The position numbers were made by a program, and so were the translations under genes. Below the pieces are notes generated by a model that made no database searches, had not been told where the DNA came from, and saw only the letters and a list, made by a program, of their open reading frames with translations. From Pelomonas sp. Root405 (lineage in GTDB: Bacteria > Pseudomonadota > Gammaproteobacteria > Burkholderiales > Burkholderiaceae_C): DNA of 64,000 bases. Shown here in pieces: positions 23,504 through 32,214 of this stretch. The first letter of the stretch is position 1, and the number at the start of each line of letters is the position of its first letter. Location of the stretch: the NCBI RefSeq assembly GCF_001425165.1, contig NZ_LMDU01000011.1, forward strand, positions 434,058 through 498,057, written 5' to 3'.

Positions 23504-24820
23504 ATGACACATGACACGAAACCCACCATGACCGCCCCCGTCCCCGTTCCCGTCCCGTTTTGCGCCATCGACTTCGGCACCTCGAACTCCGCTGTGGCCA
23601 TCCCGGGTGCGACCGGCCCGATGCAGCTCATCGAGCTGGAGCCCGGCCACCGCACCATGCCGACGGCGGTGTTCTATTTCACCGAAGGCGCACACGACGC
23701 CGACGGCCCGCCGCGCGCCTTCGGACGGGCCGCCGTGGCGGCCTACGTCGAGGGCCACGATGGCCGGCTGATGCGCTCGATGAAAAGCATCCTCGGCTCG
23801 CCGCTGATCGACCAGACCACCGACGTCGGCGGTGGCCGCGGCGCCAAGTATTCGGACATCGTCGCCGGCTATCTGAAGCGGCTGCGACGCCTGGCCGGCG
23901 AGCCGGAGCGCGCGGTGCTGGGCCGGCCGGTGTTCTTCGTCGATGGCGAGCCGGAGCGCGACGCCGCGGCCCAGGCCCAGCTGGAGGCCTGCGCCCGCGC
24001 CGTGGGCTTCCGTGAGGTGCATTTCCAGTACGAACCCATCGCCGCGGCCTTCGACTTCGAGCAGCAGGCCACGCGGGAGCAAATCGTGCTGGTCGCCGAC
24101 ATCGGCGGCGGCACCAGCGACTTCTCCGTCGTGCGCGTCGGCCCGGAGCGCATGCAGCGCCTGGCGCGCCGCGACGACATCCTCGCAAGCCACGGCGTCC
24201 ACATCGCCGGCACCGACTTCGACCGCCACATCGAGCTGGCCGGGCTGTTGCAGGAGTTCGGCTACCGGGCCACGGGCCCGAGCGGCCGCCAGGTGCCCAG
24301 CGGCATCTATTTCGACCTGGCGACCTGGCACCTGATCAACACCTGCTATGCACCGCTTCGCGTGGCCGAGTGGCGCGGCATGAAGAGCTGGTTCAATGAC
24401 GCGCGCCAGCATGCGCGGCTGATGACCGTGCTGGAGGAGCGCCTCGGCCACGAGCTGGCCGCGCGGGCCGAGGGCGCCAAGATCGCGGTCTCGGGCGGCG
24501 CCGACACGACGGTGGACCTCGGTCACATCGAACCCGGCCTGGTGCTCCCGCTCAGCGAGAAGACCGCGGTCGATGCGCTGCGCGCCGACCTCGACCGCAT
24601 CATCGCCACCGCCCACGAGACCGTGGCGCTGGCCGGCCTGGCGGCAGAGCAGATCGACGCCCTCTACTTCACCGGCGGCTCGACGGGCCTGCGCCTGCTG
24701 GTGGACGGCATGGCCGCCGGCTTCCCGGCTGCGGCACGCGTCAGCGGCGACCGGTTTGCCTCGGTCGCGACCGGGCTGGGCCTGCACGCCCGCCGGCTTT
24801 TTGGGGCGTCTGTGGCTTGA
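23504..24820 (+). CDS. Hsp70 family protein (YegD-like)
   Basis: This 438-aa protein (ATG 23504; a second in-frame ATG at 23528 is nearly as good) has an Hsp70/actin-type ATPase core but lacks the substrate-binding domain. Motifs are AIDFGTSNSAVA (phosphate 1), YEPIAAAFDFEQQ, VLVADIGGGTSDFSVVRVG (phosphate 2), HIAGTDFDRHI and ALYFTGGSTGLRLL (adenosine). This matches the YegD group of short Hsp70 proteins, whose clients are poorly known. It is divergent from prsT, and its 3' end overlaps the convergent YecA gene by 80 bases. Confidence 0.92.
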   Translation: MTHDTKPTMTAPVPVPVPFCAIDFGTSNSAVAIPGATGPMQLIELEPGHRTMPTAVFYFTEGAHDADGPPRAFGRAAVAAYVEGHDGRLMRSMKSILGSPLIDQTTDVGGGRGAKYSDIVAGYLKRLRRLAGEPERAVLGRPVFFVDGEPERDAAAQAQLEACARAVGFREVHFQYEPIAAAFDFEQQATREQIVLVADIGGGTSDFSVVRVGPERMQRLARRDDILASHGVHIAGTDFDRHIELAGLLQEFGYRATGPSGRQVPSGIYFDLATWHLINTCYAPLRVAEWRGMKSWFNDARQHARLMTVLEERLGHELAARAEGAKIAVSGGADTTVDLGHIEPGLVLPLSEKTAVDALRADLDRIIATAHETVALAGLAAEQIDALYFTGGSTGLRLLVDGMAAGFPAAARVSGDRFASVATGLGLHARRLFGASVA

Positions 24821-25409
24821 GCGGCCGCGAGACGTCGGCCAGCATCAGCACCGCACTGACCAGGCCCTCGACCGCCGCCTCCAGGTCGGTCGGCGGCTCC
24901 AGCGACTCGATCTCCTCCAGCAGCGTGTCGGCGTCCTCCAGGTCGTCCGGGTCCAGGTGCAGGTAGAGGGCGGCCAGCGGCTCCAGCAGCGGCTCCTCGG
25001 GCAGCTTCATCAACGCCGGGTGGGCGTCAAGCGCATGCGCAAAGCCGGCCACCCACGGCAGCACGGTCTCGCTTGGGCTGGCGTCCTCGTCGAGCTCGAA
25101 CACCCAGGGGTCGAACCACTGTCGGCCGACGATGGCCAGGTTGAGCTCCTTGTGGCGGCGCCGCAGCAGCCCGATCAGCTCGTCGTTGACGCGCTGGGGC
25201 GCGGGGCGCCCTTCGCTATCCAGGATGGGCGGCAGCCAGCGCTCCAGCGGCACGGCCTCGGGCTGCAGCAGCACGCCGCAGAGGTAGCCGTCCGCCATGC
25301 TGACGTCCAGCGGCTCAAGCGGCGCGGGCAAGGCGTCCAGCAGGGCCTGCAGGCGCTCCAGGTCGGCTTCGGACAGGGCTTCGGTGGCGCGGTGCTGGGG
25401 GGCAGACAT
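24741..25409 (-). CDS. YecA/UPF0149 family protein
   Basis: This 222-aa protein matches the UPF0149 family: LSEADLERLQALLDALP, then MADGYLCGVLLQPEAVPLERWLPPI and a late WVAGFAHAL and acidic PDDLEDADTLLEEIE. The start at 25409 fits the family N-terminus; upstream in-frame residues lack similarity. The C-terminus is a basic tail (RAGPARSRPRQTGRR) that lies inside the Hsp70 gene on the other strand. The SEC-C zinc motif seen in some YecA proteins is absent. The function is unknown. Confidence 0.85.
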   Translation of the reverse strand: MSAPQHRATEALSEADLERLQALLDALPAPLEPLDVSMADGYLCGVLLQPEAVPLERWLPPILDSEGRPAPQRVNDELIGLLRRRHKELNLAIVGRQWFDPWVFELDEDASPSETVLPWVAGFAHALDAHPALMKLPEEPLLEPLAALYLHLDPDDLEDADTLLEEIESLEPPTDLEAAVEGLVSAVLMLADVSRPLKPQTPQKAGGRAGPARSRPRQTGRR

Positions 25410-25447
25410 GCCGGGATTATCGGCAGGGCCACACGCGGCCGTGAATA

Positions 25448-25553
25448 TTGCCCGCCCTGGCAAAAGGGCGCGTCCTAAAGTGCGCCCATCCCAACGACGC
25501 CCCCGACTCCGGGGGCTTCACGACCCGGCAGCCCGCTGACCGGGTCTTTTTTT
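25448..25553 (+). ncRNA. Putative structured RNA: four hairpins ending in an intrinsic terminator
   Basis: Four consecutive perfect stems occur on the plus strand: TTGCC/GGCAA (25448-25463), GGGCGC/GCGCCC around GTCCTAAAGT (25466-25487), GCCCCCG/CGGGGGC around ACTC (25499-25516) and GACCCGG/CCGGGTC (25522-25546). T7 follows at 25547-25553. The last is a textbook terminator, yet no plus-strand gene ends nearby; the closest ended 700 bases earlier. It may be an independent small RNA or a regulatory leader of the MHYT-GGDEF-EAL gene 192 bases downstream. No known RNA family was recognised. Confidence 0.5.
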
Positions 25554-25605
25554 GCCGGTCACGGGGCGGGCGTCTCGCTGGCGCGGGCCGCTTGGCGCTA
25601 CGCGC

Positions 25606-25658
25606 CGGAGCCTGCGGCTCCGCGCCCCGAGGCCCGTCCGCGCCCCCACGGGGGCGCG
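25606..25658. repeat. GC-rich palindrome cluster in the leader of the MHYT-GGDEF-EAL gene
   Basis: CGGAGCC/GGCTCCG (25606-25622, TGC loop) is followed by CGCGCCCCC/GGGGGCGCG (25639-25658, AC loop), inside a very GC-rich stretch from about 25560 to 25680. It looks like a palindromic intergenic repeat of the REP kind. It separates the putative RNA terminator from the coding start. Confidence 0.5.
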
Positions 25659-25744
25659 AGGCCGGCGGTGGTTTGGCGGCATCGTTCACGGTCGCGGTCC
25701 GTGGCCTCCGCGTTTCCCCGAAGCGCGCTTCGATACTGGCCGAC

Positions 25745-27907
25745 ATGCCCGTCGCCGAACTCGCGCTGCGCTTCGACCCGGCGGTCGTGGTGCTGTCCTA
25801 CCTGACCGCCGCCTTTGCGTCCTATGTGGCGCTCGACCTGGCCCAACGCGTGCGCACGCCCGATGCGCTGGTCGCACGCATCTGGTGGATCGCCGGCTCG
25901 CTGTCCATGGGCACGGGCATCTGGGCCATGCACTTCGTCGGCATGCTGGCGCTGAAGCTGCCCTTCCTGGTCGGCTACGACACCGCCGTCACACTGCTGA
26001 GCTGGCTGGCCGCCGTCGGCGTGTCGGCCATCGCGCTGCGCGTGGCGGCACAGGAAACGCTGACGCCCCCGCGGCTGGCACTGGGCGCGGTCAGCATGGG
26101 CGCTGGCATCTGCGCGATGCACTACACCGGCATGGCGGCCCTCGTGCTGGCGCCGGGCATCCAATGGCATTGGGGCCTGGTGGCCGCCTCGGCGGCCGTG
26201 GCCACCGGCGCGGCCGCGGCGGCGCTGTGCATCTTCTTCGGGCTCAGGCGCCTGCCGCATGCCTGGGCGAAGTGGGGGCAGGTCGTGGCCGCCCTCGTCA
26301 TGGGCGCCGCAGTTGCCGGCATGCACTACACCGGCATGGCCGCCGCCGGTATCGTCGAAGGCGCGGTCTGCCTGAGCACCCAGGGCTTGCGTGGCGACAA
26401 CCTCGGCTACCTCGTCGCCGGCGCCACCTTCGCGCTGCTGCTGCTGACGCTGATCACCTCGGCGCTCGACGCGCGCGGCGAGCGCCGCACCAACCGGCTG
26501 CAGCAATCCCTGCAAGCCGCCACCACCGAGCTGCATGCGCTGGCGCTGCGCGACGCCCTCACCGGCCTGGCCAATCGCCAGCTGCTGGACGACCGCCTGC
26601 AGCACGCCGCTGCGCGCGGCCAGCGCGAGGGCGCACGCGTGGCCCTGCTCGTCATCAACCTGGACGGTTTCAAGCCCATCAACGACAGCTTCGGCCTGAG
26701 CGCCGGCGACCACGTGCTGCGCGAGACCGCCCGCCGCCTGCAGGGCCTCGCGCGCAACCACGACACGCTGGCGCGCCTGGGTGCCGACGAGTTCGTGCTG
26801 ATGATCGAGGGCGAGGTGGCCGAGGCCACGTTGGCGCAGGTTGCCCAGCGACTGCTCGACGCGCTGGCCGAGCCCATGGCCGATGTGCCCGGCGCTGGCA
26901 ACCAGCCGCTGCGGCTGTCGGCCTCGGTGGGCGTCGCCCTCTACGACGGCCAGGGGCCGGGCGAGGCGCTGATCGCGCAGGCTGACTCGGCCGCGCAGGC
27001 AGCCAAGCGTGCGGGCGGCAATGGCTTCGCATTTTTCGAGGCCCACATGCAGGCCGGCGTGCGCGAGCAGGTCGAGCTGGCCCGCGACCTGCGCGCCGCG
27101 CTGGCCGGCGAGCCCGGCAGCGGCGTGCTGGCCCTGCACTACCAGCCCAAGATCGCCACCGTGGCGGACGAGGTCACCGGCGTCGAGGCGCTGCTGCGCT
27201 GGCAGCACCCGCAGCGCGGCGCCGTCAGCCCGGGCGTGCTGATCCCCGTCGCCGAGCGCTTCGGCCTCATCGTGCCGCTGGGCGACTGGGTCATCAACGA
27301 ATCCTGCCGCCAGCTCGCGGCCTGGCGCGACATCGGCCTGCAGATGCGCGTGGCCATCAACCTGTCTGTGCAGCAACTGCGCCAGCCCGACGCGCTGGTG
27401 AAGCGCTTCGAGGAGACGCTGGCGCGCCACGGCATCGACGCCGGCCAGCTGACCTGCGAGATCACCGAGTCCGTCGCGATGGACGACGCCGCCGCCACCG
27501 AGCGGGCGCTGCGCCGCCTGGCCGAACTGGGGCTGGCGTTGTCCATCGACGACTTCGGCACGGGCTACTCCAGCCTGTCCTACCTGCGTCAACTGCCGGT
27601 GTCGCAGCTGAAGATCGACCGCAGCTTCATCCAGGACCTGGAAACCAGCGCCGACGCACGCGCCATCGTCAAGGCCGTCATCGAACTGGCCCATGCGCTG
27701 GGTCTGCAGGTGGTAGCCGAAGGCGTGGAGACCCAAGGCCAGGCCGCCGTGCTGCGCGGCAAGCGCTGCGACAAGCTGCAGGGCTTTCTGTTCGCGCGCC
27801 CGATGCCCGCCGAGCAACTGACCCGCTGGGCGCGCGGCCACGACGCGGCGGGTTCAACGCTGCGCTTCAGTCCGTCGGTCTACGGCGCGCTCGATACCTG
27901 CCTTTAA
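25745..27907 (+). CDS. MHYT-GGDEF-EAL membrane protein, probable c-di-GMP phosphodiesterase
   Basis: This 720-aa protein has an N-terminal MHYT sensor of about seven helices with MHFVGM (62-67), MHYTGM (125-130) and MHYTGM (193-198), the proposed metal-binding motifs. A GGDEF domain follows (~265-435) in which the signature is GADEF (346-350), so cyclase activity is doubtful. The EAL domain (~440-700) keeps EALLRW (481-486), EITES, DDFGTGYSSLSYLR and VVAEGVET, so it should hydrolyse c-di-GMP. The ATG at 25745 is the only start next to the first helix; longer frames cross the palindrome cluster. It probably senses a membrane or gas signal and lowers c-di-GMP. Confidence 0.92.
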   Translation: MPVAELALRFDPAVVVLSYLTAAFASYVALDLAQRVRTPDALVARIWWIAGSLSMGTGIWAMHFVGMLALKLPFLVGYDTAVTLLSWLAAVGVSAIALRVAAQETLTPPRLALGAVSMGAGICAMHYTGMAALVLAPGIQWHWGLVAASAAVATGAAAAALCIFFGLRRLPHAWAKWGQVVAALVMGAAVAGMHYTGMAAAGIVEGAVCLSTQGLRGDNLGYLVAGATFALLLLTLITSALDARGERRTNRLQQSLQAATTELHALALRDALTGLANRQLLDDRLQHAAARGQREGARVALLVINLDGFKPINDSFGLSAGDHVLRETARRLQGLARNHDTLARLGADEFVLMIEGEVAEATLAQVAQRLLDALAEPMADVPGAGNQPLRLSASVGVALYDGQGPGEALIAQADSAAQAAKRAGGNGFAFFEAHMQAGVREQVELARDLRAALAGEPGSGVLALHYQPKIATVADEVTGVEALLRWQHPQRGAVSPGVLIPVAERFGLIVPLGDWVINESCRQLAAWRDIGLQMRVAINLSVQQLRQPDALVKRFEETLARHGIDAGQLTCEITESVAMDDAAATERALRRLAELGLALSIDDFGTGYSSLSYLRQLPVSQLKIDRSFIQDLETSADARAIVKAVIELAHALGLQVVAEGVETQGQAAVLRGKRCDKLQGFLFARPMPAEQLTRWARGHDAAGSTLRFSPSVYGALDTCL

Positions 27908-27919
27908 GGTGAACGGGCC

Positions 27920-29413
27920 CTAAACCGCCATGCGCTCAGGCGCGACGTAGTGGCGCCTGAAGGTCTCGAAGTCCATCGTGTCGGCGGCTTCGATGCGGGC
28001 CTGCTCGGCCAGCGCATCGGCGGCCATCTTCTCGAAGCGCTTCTGCAGCGGCTCCGGGAAGGGCAAGGCCAGCAAGGCCGCCCGGGTCGCGTCGCTCTGG
28101 CGGCGAATGAAGCCGACATAGCTGTCGTCGAAGTCCTGCGCCATGACGCTCAGCACGCGCGCTGACGGACACAGTTCCGGCCGCTGCAGCCGCTCGGCCA
28201 CGCGCTTGAGCGCCGCCCGATAGGCGCTGCCGCCGTGCGCCGCATCCAGCGCCTCGGCATGGCTGGCGCAGGCGGCGAGGATCTCGCCGGCCCAGTCGGC
28301 CAGGCTGCGCTGGCCGCCGCGCCAGTGCTCCAGCATCAACCCCGGCTCCCGGCCCCGCGCCGCGACGTCGTGCTGGTTGCGCGCGTTGACCGCGATCTCT
28401 TCGGGCGTGTCGTCGGGGCTGTCACTGTGCAGGCAGTGAAGCAAGAAGGCGTCCAGCACCCGTATGGCATCGGCACCGATGCCGACCGGCTCGAACGGGT
28501 CGAGGTCCATCAGCCGCACCTCGATGTACTCGACGCCGCGCTCGCGCAGCGCATGCAGCGGGCGCTCGCCGGAGCGGATCACGCGCTTGGCGCGGATGGT
28601 GCTGTAGAACTCGTTCTCGATCTGCAGCAGGCTGGTGGAGAGCTGGTTGTAGTCGCCGCCCGGCGTCTGCACGCCGATGGCCTCGTAGGCCGGATAGGGC
28701 TGGCTGAGCGCGGCCTGCAGCGAGGCGGCGTAGCTTTCCAGGCAGTTGTAGGTGACGGCGATGCTGGACTGCGCGTCGCTCTGGTAGCCCAGCCGCCCCA
28801 TGCGCAGCGAGGTCGCGTGCGGCAGGTAAAGCGTGTGGCCGGAAAGCCGCTGCAGCCCGTGCTCGCGGCCGGCGACGAAGCTGTCGCACAGCGCCGGGCT
28901 GGCGCCGAACAGGTACAGCAGCAGCCAGCCCTCGCGGCGGAAATTGCGGATGGCGCCGAAATAGCCCTCGGTCGACACGCCTGGCAGCGACCAGTTGTAG
29001 TGGATGCCCGAGATGGTCTGCATGCGCCGGCCATAGCGCTGGCCCAGGCCCATGCGGTAGACGCTTTTGGCGCGGCCGACATTGCTGCTGCCATACCGGC
29101 CGATGGGAATGGTCTCGTCGGTTGGCAGGCCACAGGGCATGGACCCGACCCAAAGCCGCTCGTCAGCCAGCGCGCGGTAGACAGCCTGGTGGATCTCGGT
29201 CAGCTCCAGCAGGCAGTCGTCGACGCCGGCATGCACGCCGGTGATCAGCTCCAGCTGGGACTCGCTGTAGTCCGTCGTGATGTGCGGATGCGTCAGCGCT
29301 GCGCCAAGGGCTATGGGGTGCGGTGTCAGCGCCAGGCCGCCGCTGGGCATGGCGCGCAGGCTTTCCTTCTCGATGCCGCGGCGGATGCCGAGCAATGTCT
29401 CTTTGTCGTTCAT
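27920..29413 (-). CDS. gshA: Glutamate--cysteine ligase
   Basis: This enzyme joins glutamate and cysteine with ATP, the first step of glutathione synthesis. The 497-aa protein is of the proteobacterial type I class. It begins with GIRRGIEKESLRAMPSGGLA (substrate/metal residues E.E.LR) and has ITTDYSESQLELITGV, ISGIHYNWSLP, YLPHATSLRMGRLGYQS and YIEVRLMDLDPF in the expected order. It is convergent with the c-di-GMP gene (12 bases apart) and separated by 46 bases from the SulP gene, whose stop lies downstream on the same strand. Confidence 0.95.
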   Translation of the reverse strand: MNDKETLLGIRRGIEKESLRAMPSGGLALTPHPIALGAALTHPHITTDYSESQLELITGVHAGVDDCLLELTEIHQAVYRALADERLWVGSMPCGLPTDETIPIGRYGSSNVGRAKSVYRMGLGQRYGRRMQTISGIHYNWSLPGVSTEGYFGAIRNFRREGWLLLYLFGASPALCDSFVAGREHGLQRLSGHTLYLPHATSLRMGRLGYQSDAQSSIAVTYNCLESYAASLQAALSQPYPAYEAIGVQTPGGDYNQLSTSLLQIENEFYSTIRAKRVIRSGERPLHALRERGVEYIEVRLMDLDPFEPVGIGADAIRVLDAFLLHCLHSDSPDDTPEEIAVNARNQHDVAARGREPGLMLEHWRGGQRSLADWAGEILAACASHAEALDAAHGGSAYRAALKRVAERLQRPELCPSARVLSVMAQDFDDSYVGFIRRQSDATRAALLALPFPEPLQKRFEKMAADALAEQARIEAADTMDFETFRRHYVAPERMAV

Positions 29414-29459
29414 GGCGTCTGCGGACCGCTAATTGGGCCGAGACGGTAGCAGATGAGGG

Positions 29460-31127
29460 CTACAGCTGCCCGGGAGCATCGTGGTCAGCCAGACTCGGCC
29501 TCAGGACATGTTCGCCGGCCTGGATGCCCTCGTGATGGCTGAGGTAGAGCGACACGTCGTGGCGCTCCAGCCAGCCGACGGCCTTGAGCTTGTCCAGCAC
29601 GGGGCCCTTGACCTCGGAGAACTCCAGCCTCAGGCCCTCGGCCGCGAGCGCGGCATGCAGTTCCTGCAGCGCGGTCAGGCCGGACACGTCGATGTGGTTG
29701 ACCGGCGCCATCAGCATCAGCACACGCTGCGGCGGACCGACCTGCTTGCGGTGTGCACGCACATGGCCCAGCACCGCGTCGGTCAGGCCGCGGGCATTGG
29801 TGAACACCAGGCTCTCGTCCACGCGCAGGCCGACGACCTCGGGCCGGCATTCCACCGCGTAGCGCTCCAGGTTGCGGTAGTGCTGGGTGCCCGGCACGCG
29901 GCCGATGCGCGCCACATGCGGCCGGGCGGTGCGCTGGATCAGCAGCGCGATGGAACCGACGACACCGATGGCCAGCGCCGCCGCAATGCTCCACAGCAGC
30001 ACCGCGGCCGTGACGGCCACCATCAGCAGCCCTTCTTCGCGCGCATAGCGCCAGGCGTCGCGATAGGGCCGCAACGAGAAGCCGCCCAGCACCGCCACGA
30101 CGATGACCGCCGCCAGCACCGGCTTGGGCAGGTAGGCCAGCGGCTCGGCCAACAGCAGCATGGCCAGGGCCATGAAAACGGCGACGAAGACCAGGCTCAG
30201 GCGGCTGCGTGAGCCGGCCTCGTGCAACAGGATGCTGCGCGAGAAGCTGCCCGCCACCGGCATGCCGCCGCTGACCGACGCGACCAGGTTGGCCGCCGCC
30301 AGGCCGCGCATCTCTGCGGCCGGCAACAGCTTCTCGCCGCGGCGCTGCGCCAGGGACTCGGACACCGCCAGGCTGGACACGAAGCCCATCAGCGCCACCA
30401 AGGCCGCGGCCGGCAGCAGCTGCAGCCACAGGGCCGCGTCGAGCAACGGCAGGCCCAGCGGCATGGCCAGTGACGGCAGCGCGCCGACCTGCGCCACGCC
30501 GCGGGCAGCCGGCGTCAGGGCCGACAACAGCATGGCCGCCACCAGCAGCAGCAAGGGCGCGAGCCGGGACAGCAGGCGCGGGCCGGCGCGGCGCGACAGC
30601 AGCAGCAGCGCAACCGCGGCGCCGCCCCAGACCGCGCTCGCCAGCCCCAAGCCGCCATCAGGGGCGGATGAGACCAGGGCCGGCAAGGTGAAACCCGCGG
30701 CCGCGCTACCCAGCAATACCGGCAGCTGCCCCGCCGCGATCATCAACGTGGCGCCGTTCTCGAAGCCGCGCAGCGCCGGCACCGACAGCAGGCTGCTCAG
30801 CGCATCCAGGCGCAAGACCGCAGCAGTGGCCAGCAACAGCCCGACCTCGGCCGCCAGCACGAGTGCCCCCTCGGTCGCGCTGACGCCCGCCGGCAACGCC
30901 CCCAAAGCCTGCGCAATCATCAGCGCCAGCACCGCCACCGGCCCCAAGCCCAACACCGGGCTGGAGCCCAGCGCCGCATAGGCCAGCAGCGGCAGCAGGC
31001 TGGCATACAGCCCCACCTGTGGCGGCAGGCCGGCCAGCATCGCGTAGGCCAGGCTCTGCGGGATCAGCAGCACGGCCACGATGGCGCCAGCGATCAGGTC
31101 GGCGCGCCAGGTGGCAAGCAAGCGCAT
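29460..31127 (-). CDS. SulP family anion transporter with STAS domain
   Basis: This 555-aa inner-membrane anion transporter (sulfate, bicarbonate or carboxylate) starts at 31127. The membrane core of 10-14 helices begins with the family signature DLIAGAIVAVLLIPQSLAYA and GLPPQVGLYASLLPLLAYA. The C-terminal STAS domain (~430-555) includes RVDESLVFTNARGL and LMAPVNHIDVSGLTALQEL, where the Asp-Val-Ser-Gly loop is conserved. The ATG overlaps the stop of the upstream TctC gene (TGATG), so it is translationally coupled to a tricarboxylate-type binding protein. That might mean a shared organic-anion substrate. Confidence 0.93.
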   Translation of the reverse strand: MRLLATWRADLIAGAIVAVLLIPQSLAYAMLAGLPPQVGLYASLLPLLAYAALGSSPVLGLGPVAVLALMIAQALGALPAGVSATEGALVLAAEVGLLLATAAVLRLDALSSLLSVPALRGFENGATLMIAAGQLPVLLGSAAAGFTLPALVSSAPDGGLGLASAVWGGAAVALLLLSRRAGPRLLSRLAPLLLLVAAMLLSALTPAARGVAQVGALPSLAMPLGLPLLDAALWLQLLPAAALVALMGFVSSLAVSESLAQRRGEKLLPAAEMRGLAAANLVASVSGGMPVAGSFSRSILLHEAGSRSRLSLVFVAVFMALAMLLLAEPLAYLPKPVLAAVIVVAVLGGFSLRPYRDAWRYAREEGLLMVAVTAAVLLWSIAAALAIGVVGSIALLIQRTARPHVARIGRVPGTQHYRNLERYAVECRPEVVGLRVDESLVFTNARGLTDAVLGHVRAHRKQVGPPQRVLMLMAPVNHIDVSGLTALQELHAALAAEGLRLEFSEVKGPVLDKLKAVGWLERHDVSLYLSHHEGIQAGEHVLRPSLADHDAPGQL

Positions 31128-32113
31128 CAGTCGACCTTCGCGCCCGATGCCTTCACGACCCGGGCCCACTTCGCCGTCTCGCTCGCGATCAGTGCCGCGA
31201 ATTCGGCCGATGAACCACCACCCGCCACCGCGCCCTGCCCCGCCATGCGCTCGCGCAGTGCCGGCATGTTGAGCACCGCCGCCCCTTCGCGCTGCAGACG
31301 CGCCACCTGGTCGGCCGGCTGGCCGCTCGGCGCCAGCAGGCCGAACCAGGAACTGGCCTCATAACCCTGCAGCACTGCCCCGCCGGCCTCGGCGATGGTC
31401 GGGAGGTCTGGCACGGCCGAGCTGCGCTGGGCGCTGGTGACGGCCAGCGCCAGCAGCTTGCCGGCCTTGATCTGCGGCAGGGCGGACGGCAGGTTGTCGA
31501 ACATCAGGTCGGTGTTGCCCGCAATCAGGTCCAGCAGCGCCGGACCGGAGCCGCGATAGGGGAAGTGCAACATGAAGCTGCCCGTCATGGTCTTGAAGAG
31601 CTCGCCGGCCAGGTGGATGGACGTGCCGTTGCCGCTGGACGCCATATTGAGCTTGCCCGGGTTGGCGCGGGCGACGCGGATCAGGTCGGCCACGCTCTTG
31701 ATGCCGTAACGCGCCGCGTTGGCGGGGTTGAGCACCAGCACATTCGGCACGGCCGCAACCAGCGTGATCGGCGCGAAGTCGCGCACCGGGTCGTAGGGCA
31801 GCTTGGGGTAGAGCGCGGCATTGATGGCATGCGTGCCGACGGTGCCCATCAGCAGCGTGTGGCCGTCCGTGGCCTTGGCCACCTCGGCGCTGCCGATGTT
31901 GCCGCCCGCGCCGGGCTTGTTGTCGACCACGACCGACTGGCCCAGGCGCTGCTGCAGTTCGGGCGCCATCGCGCGAGCCAGCAGGTCGGTGGTGCCGCCG
32001 GGCGTGAACGGCACGACGAGGCGGAGGGTTTTGCCCGGCCACGGCGCCTGGGCGAAGGCGGGCAGCGCGAGGCTGCCCGCTAGGGCGGTGACCTGGCGAC
32101 GGGTGAGATTCAT
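31127..32113 (-). CDS. Bug/TctC family tripartite tricarboxylate transporter binding protein 1
   Basis: This 328-aa periplasmic solute-binding protein starts at ATG 32113 with a Tat-like or Sec signal ([22 protein letters not shown]). Bug signatures are [47 protein letters not shown] and LKVTS-like [10 protein letters not shown]. It is followed by the coupled SulP gene and preceded by a second Bug gene. No TctA/TctB membrane genes are present, which is common for Bug proteins in Burkholderiales. The ligand is unknown. Confidence 0.93.
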   Translation of the reverse strand: MNLTRRQVTALAGSLALPAFAQAPWPGKTLRLVVPFTPGGTTDLLARAMAPELQQRLGQSVVVDNKPGAGGNIGSAEVAKATDGHTLLMGTVGTHAINAALYPKLPYDPVRDFAPITLVAAVPNVLVLNPANAARYGIKSVADLIRVARANPGKLNMASSGNGTSIHLAGELFKTMTGSFMLHFPYRGSGPALLDLIAGNTDLMFDNLPSALPQIKAGKLLALAVTSAQRSSAVPDLPTIAEAGGAVLQGYEASSWFGLLAPSGQPADQVARLQREGAAVLNMPALRERMAGQGAVAGGGSSAEFAALIASETAKWARVVKASGAKVD

Positions 32114-32214
32114 GGCGGTCTCCATCAGTTGTCCGGCCCGGCCGAGCGACGGGCCGCGCCAGAGCCGCCACTCACGACTGGGTTCAGCCGGCGTGGCGCG
32201 GCAAGAGACCCACT

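Noticed and set aside
25598-27841. 747-codon open frame antisense to the MHYT-GGDEF-EAL gene
   Set aside because: Long antisense frames are expected in high-GC DNA. The translation is Gln/His/Arg/Gly-rich without domains, whereas the plus strand has clear motifs throughout.
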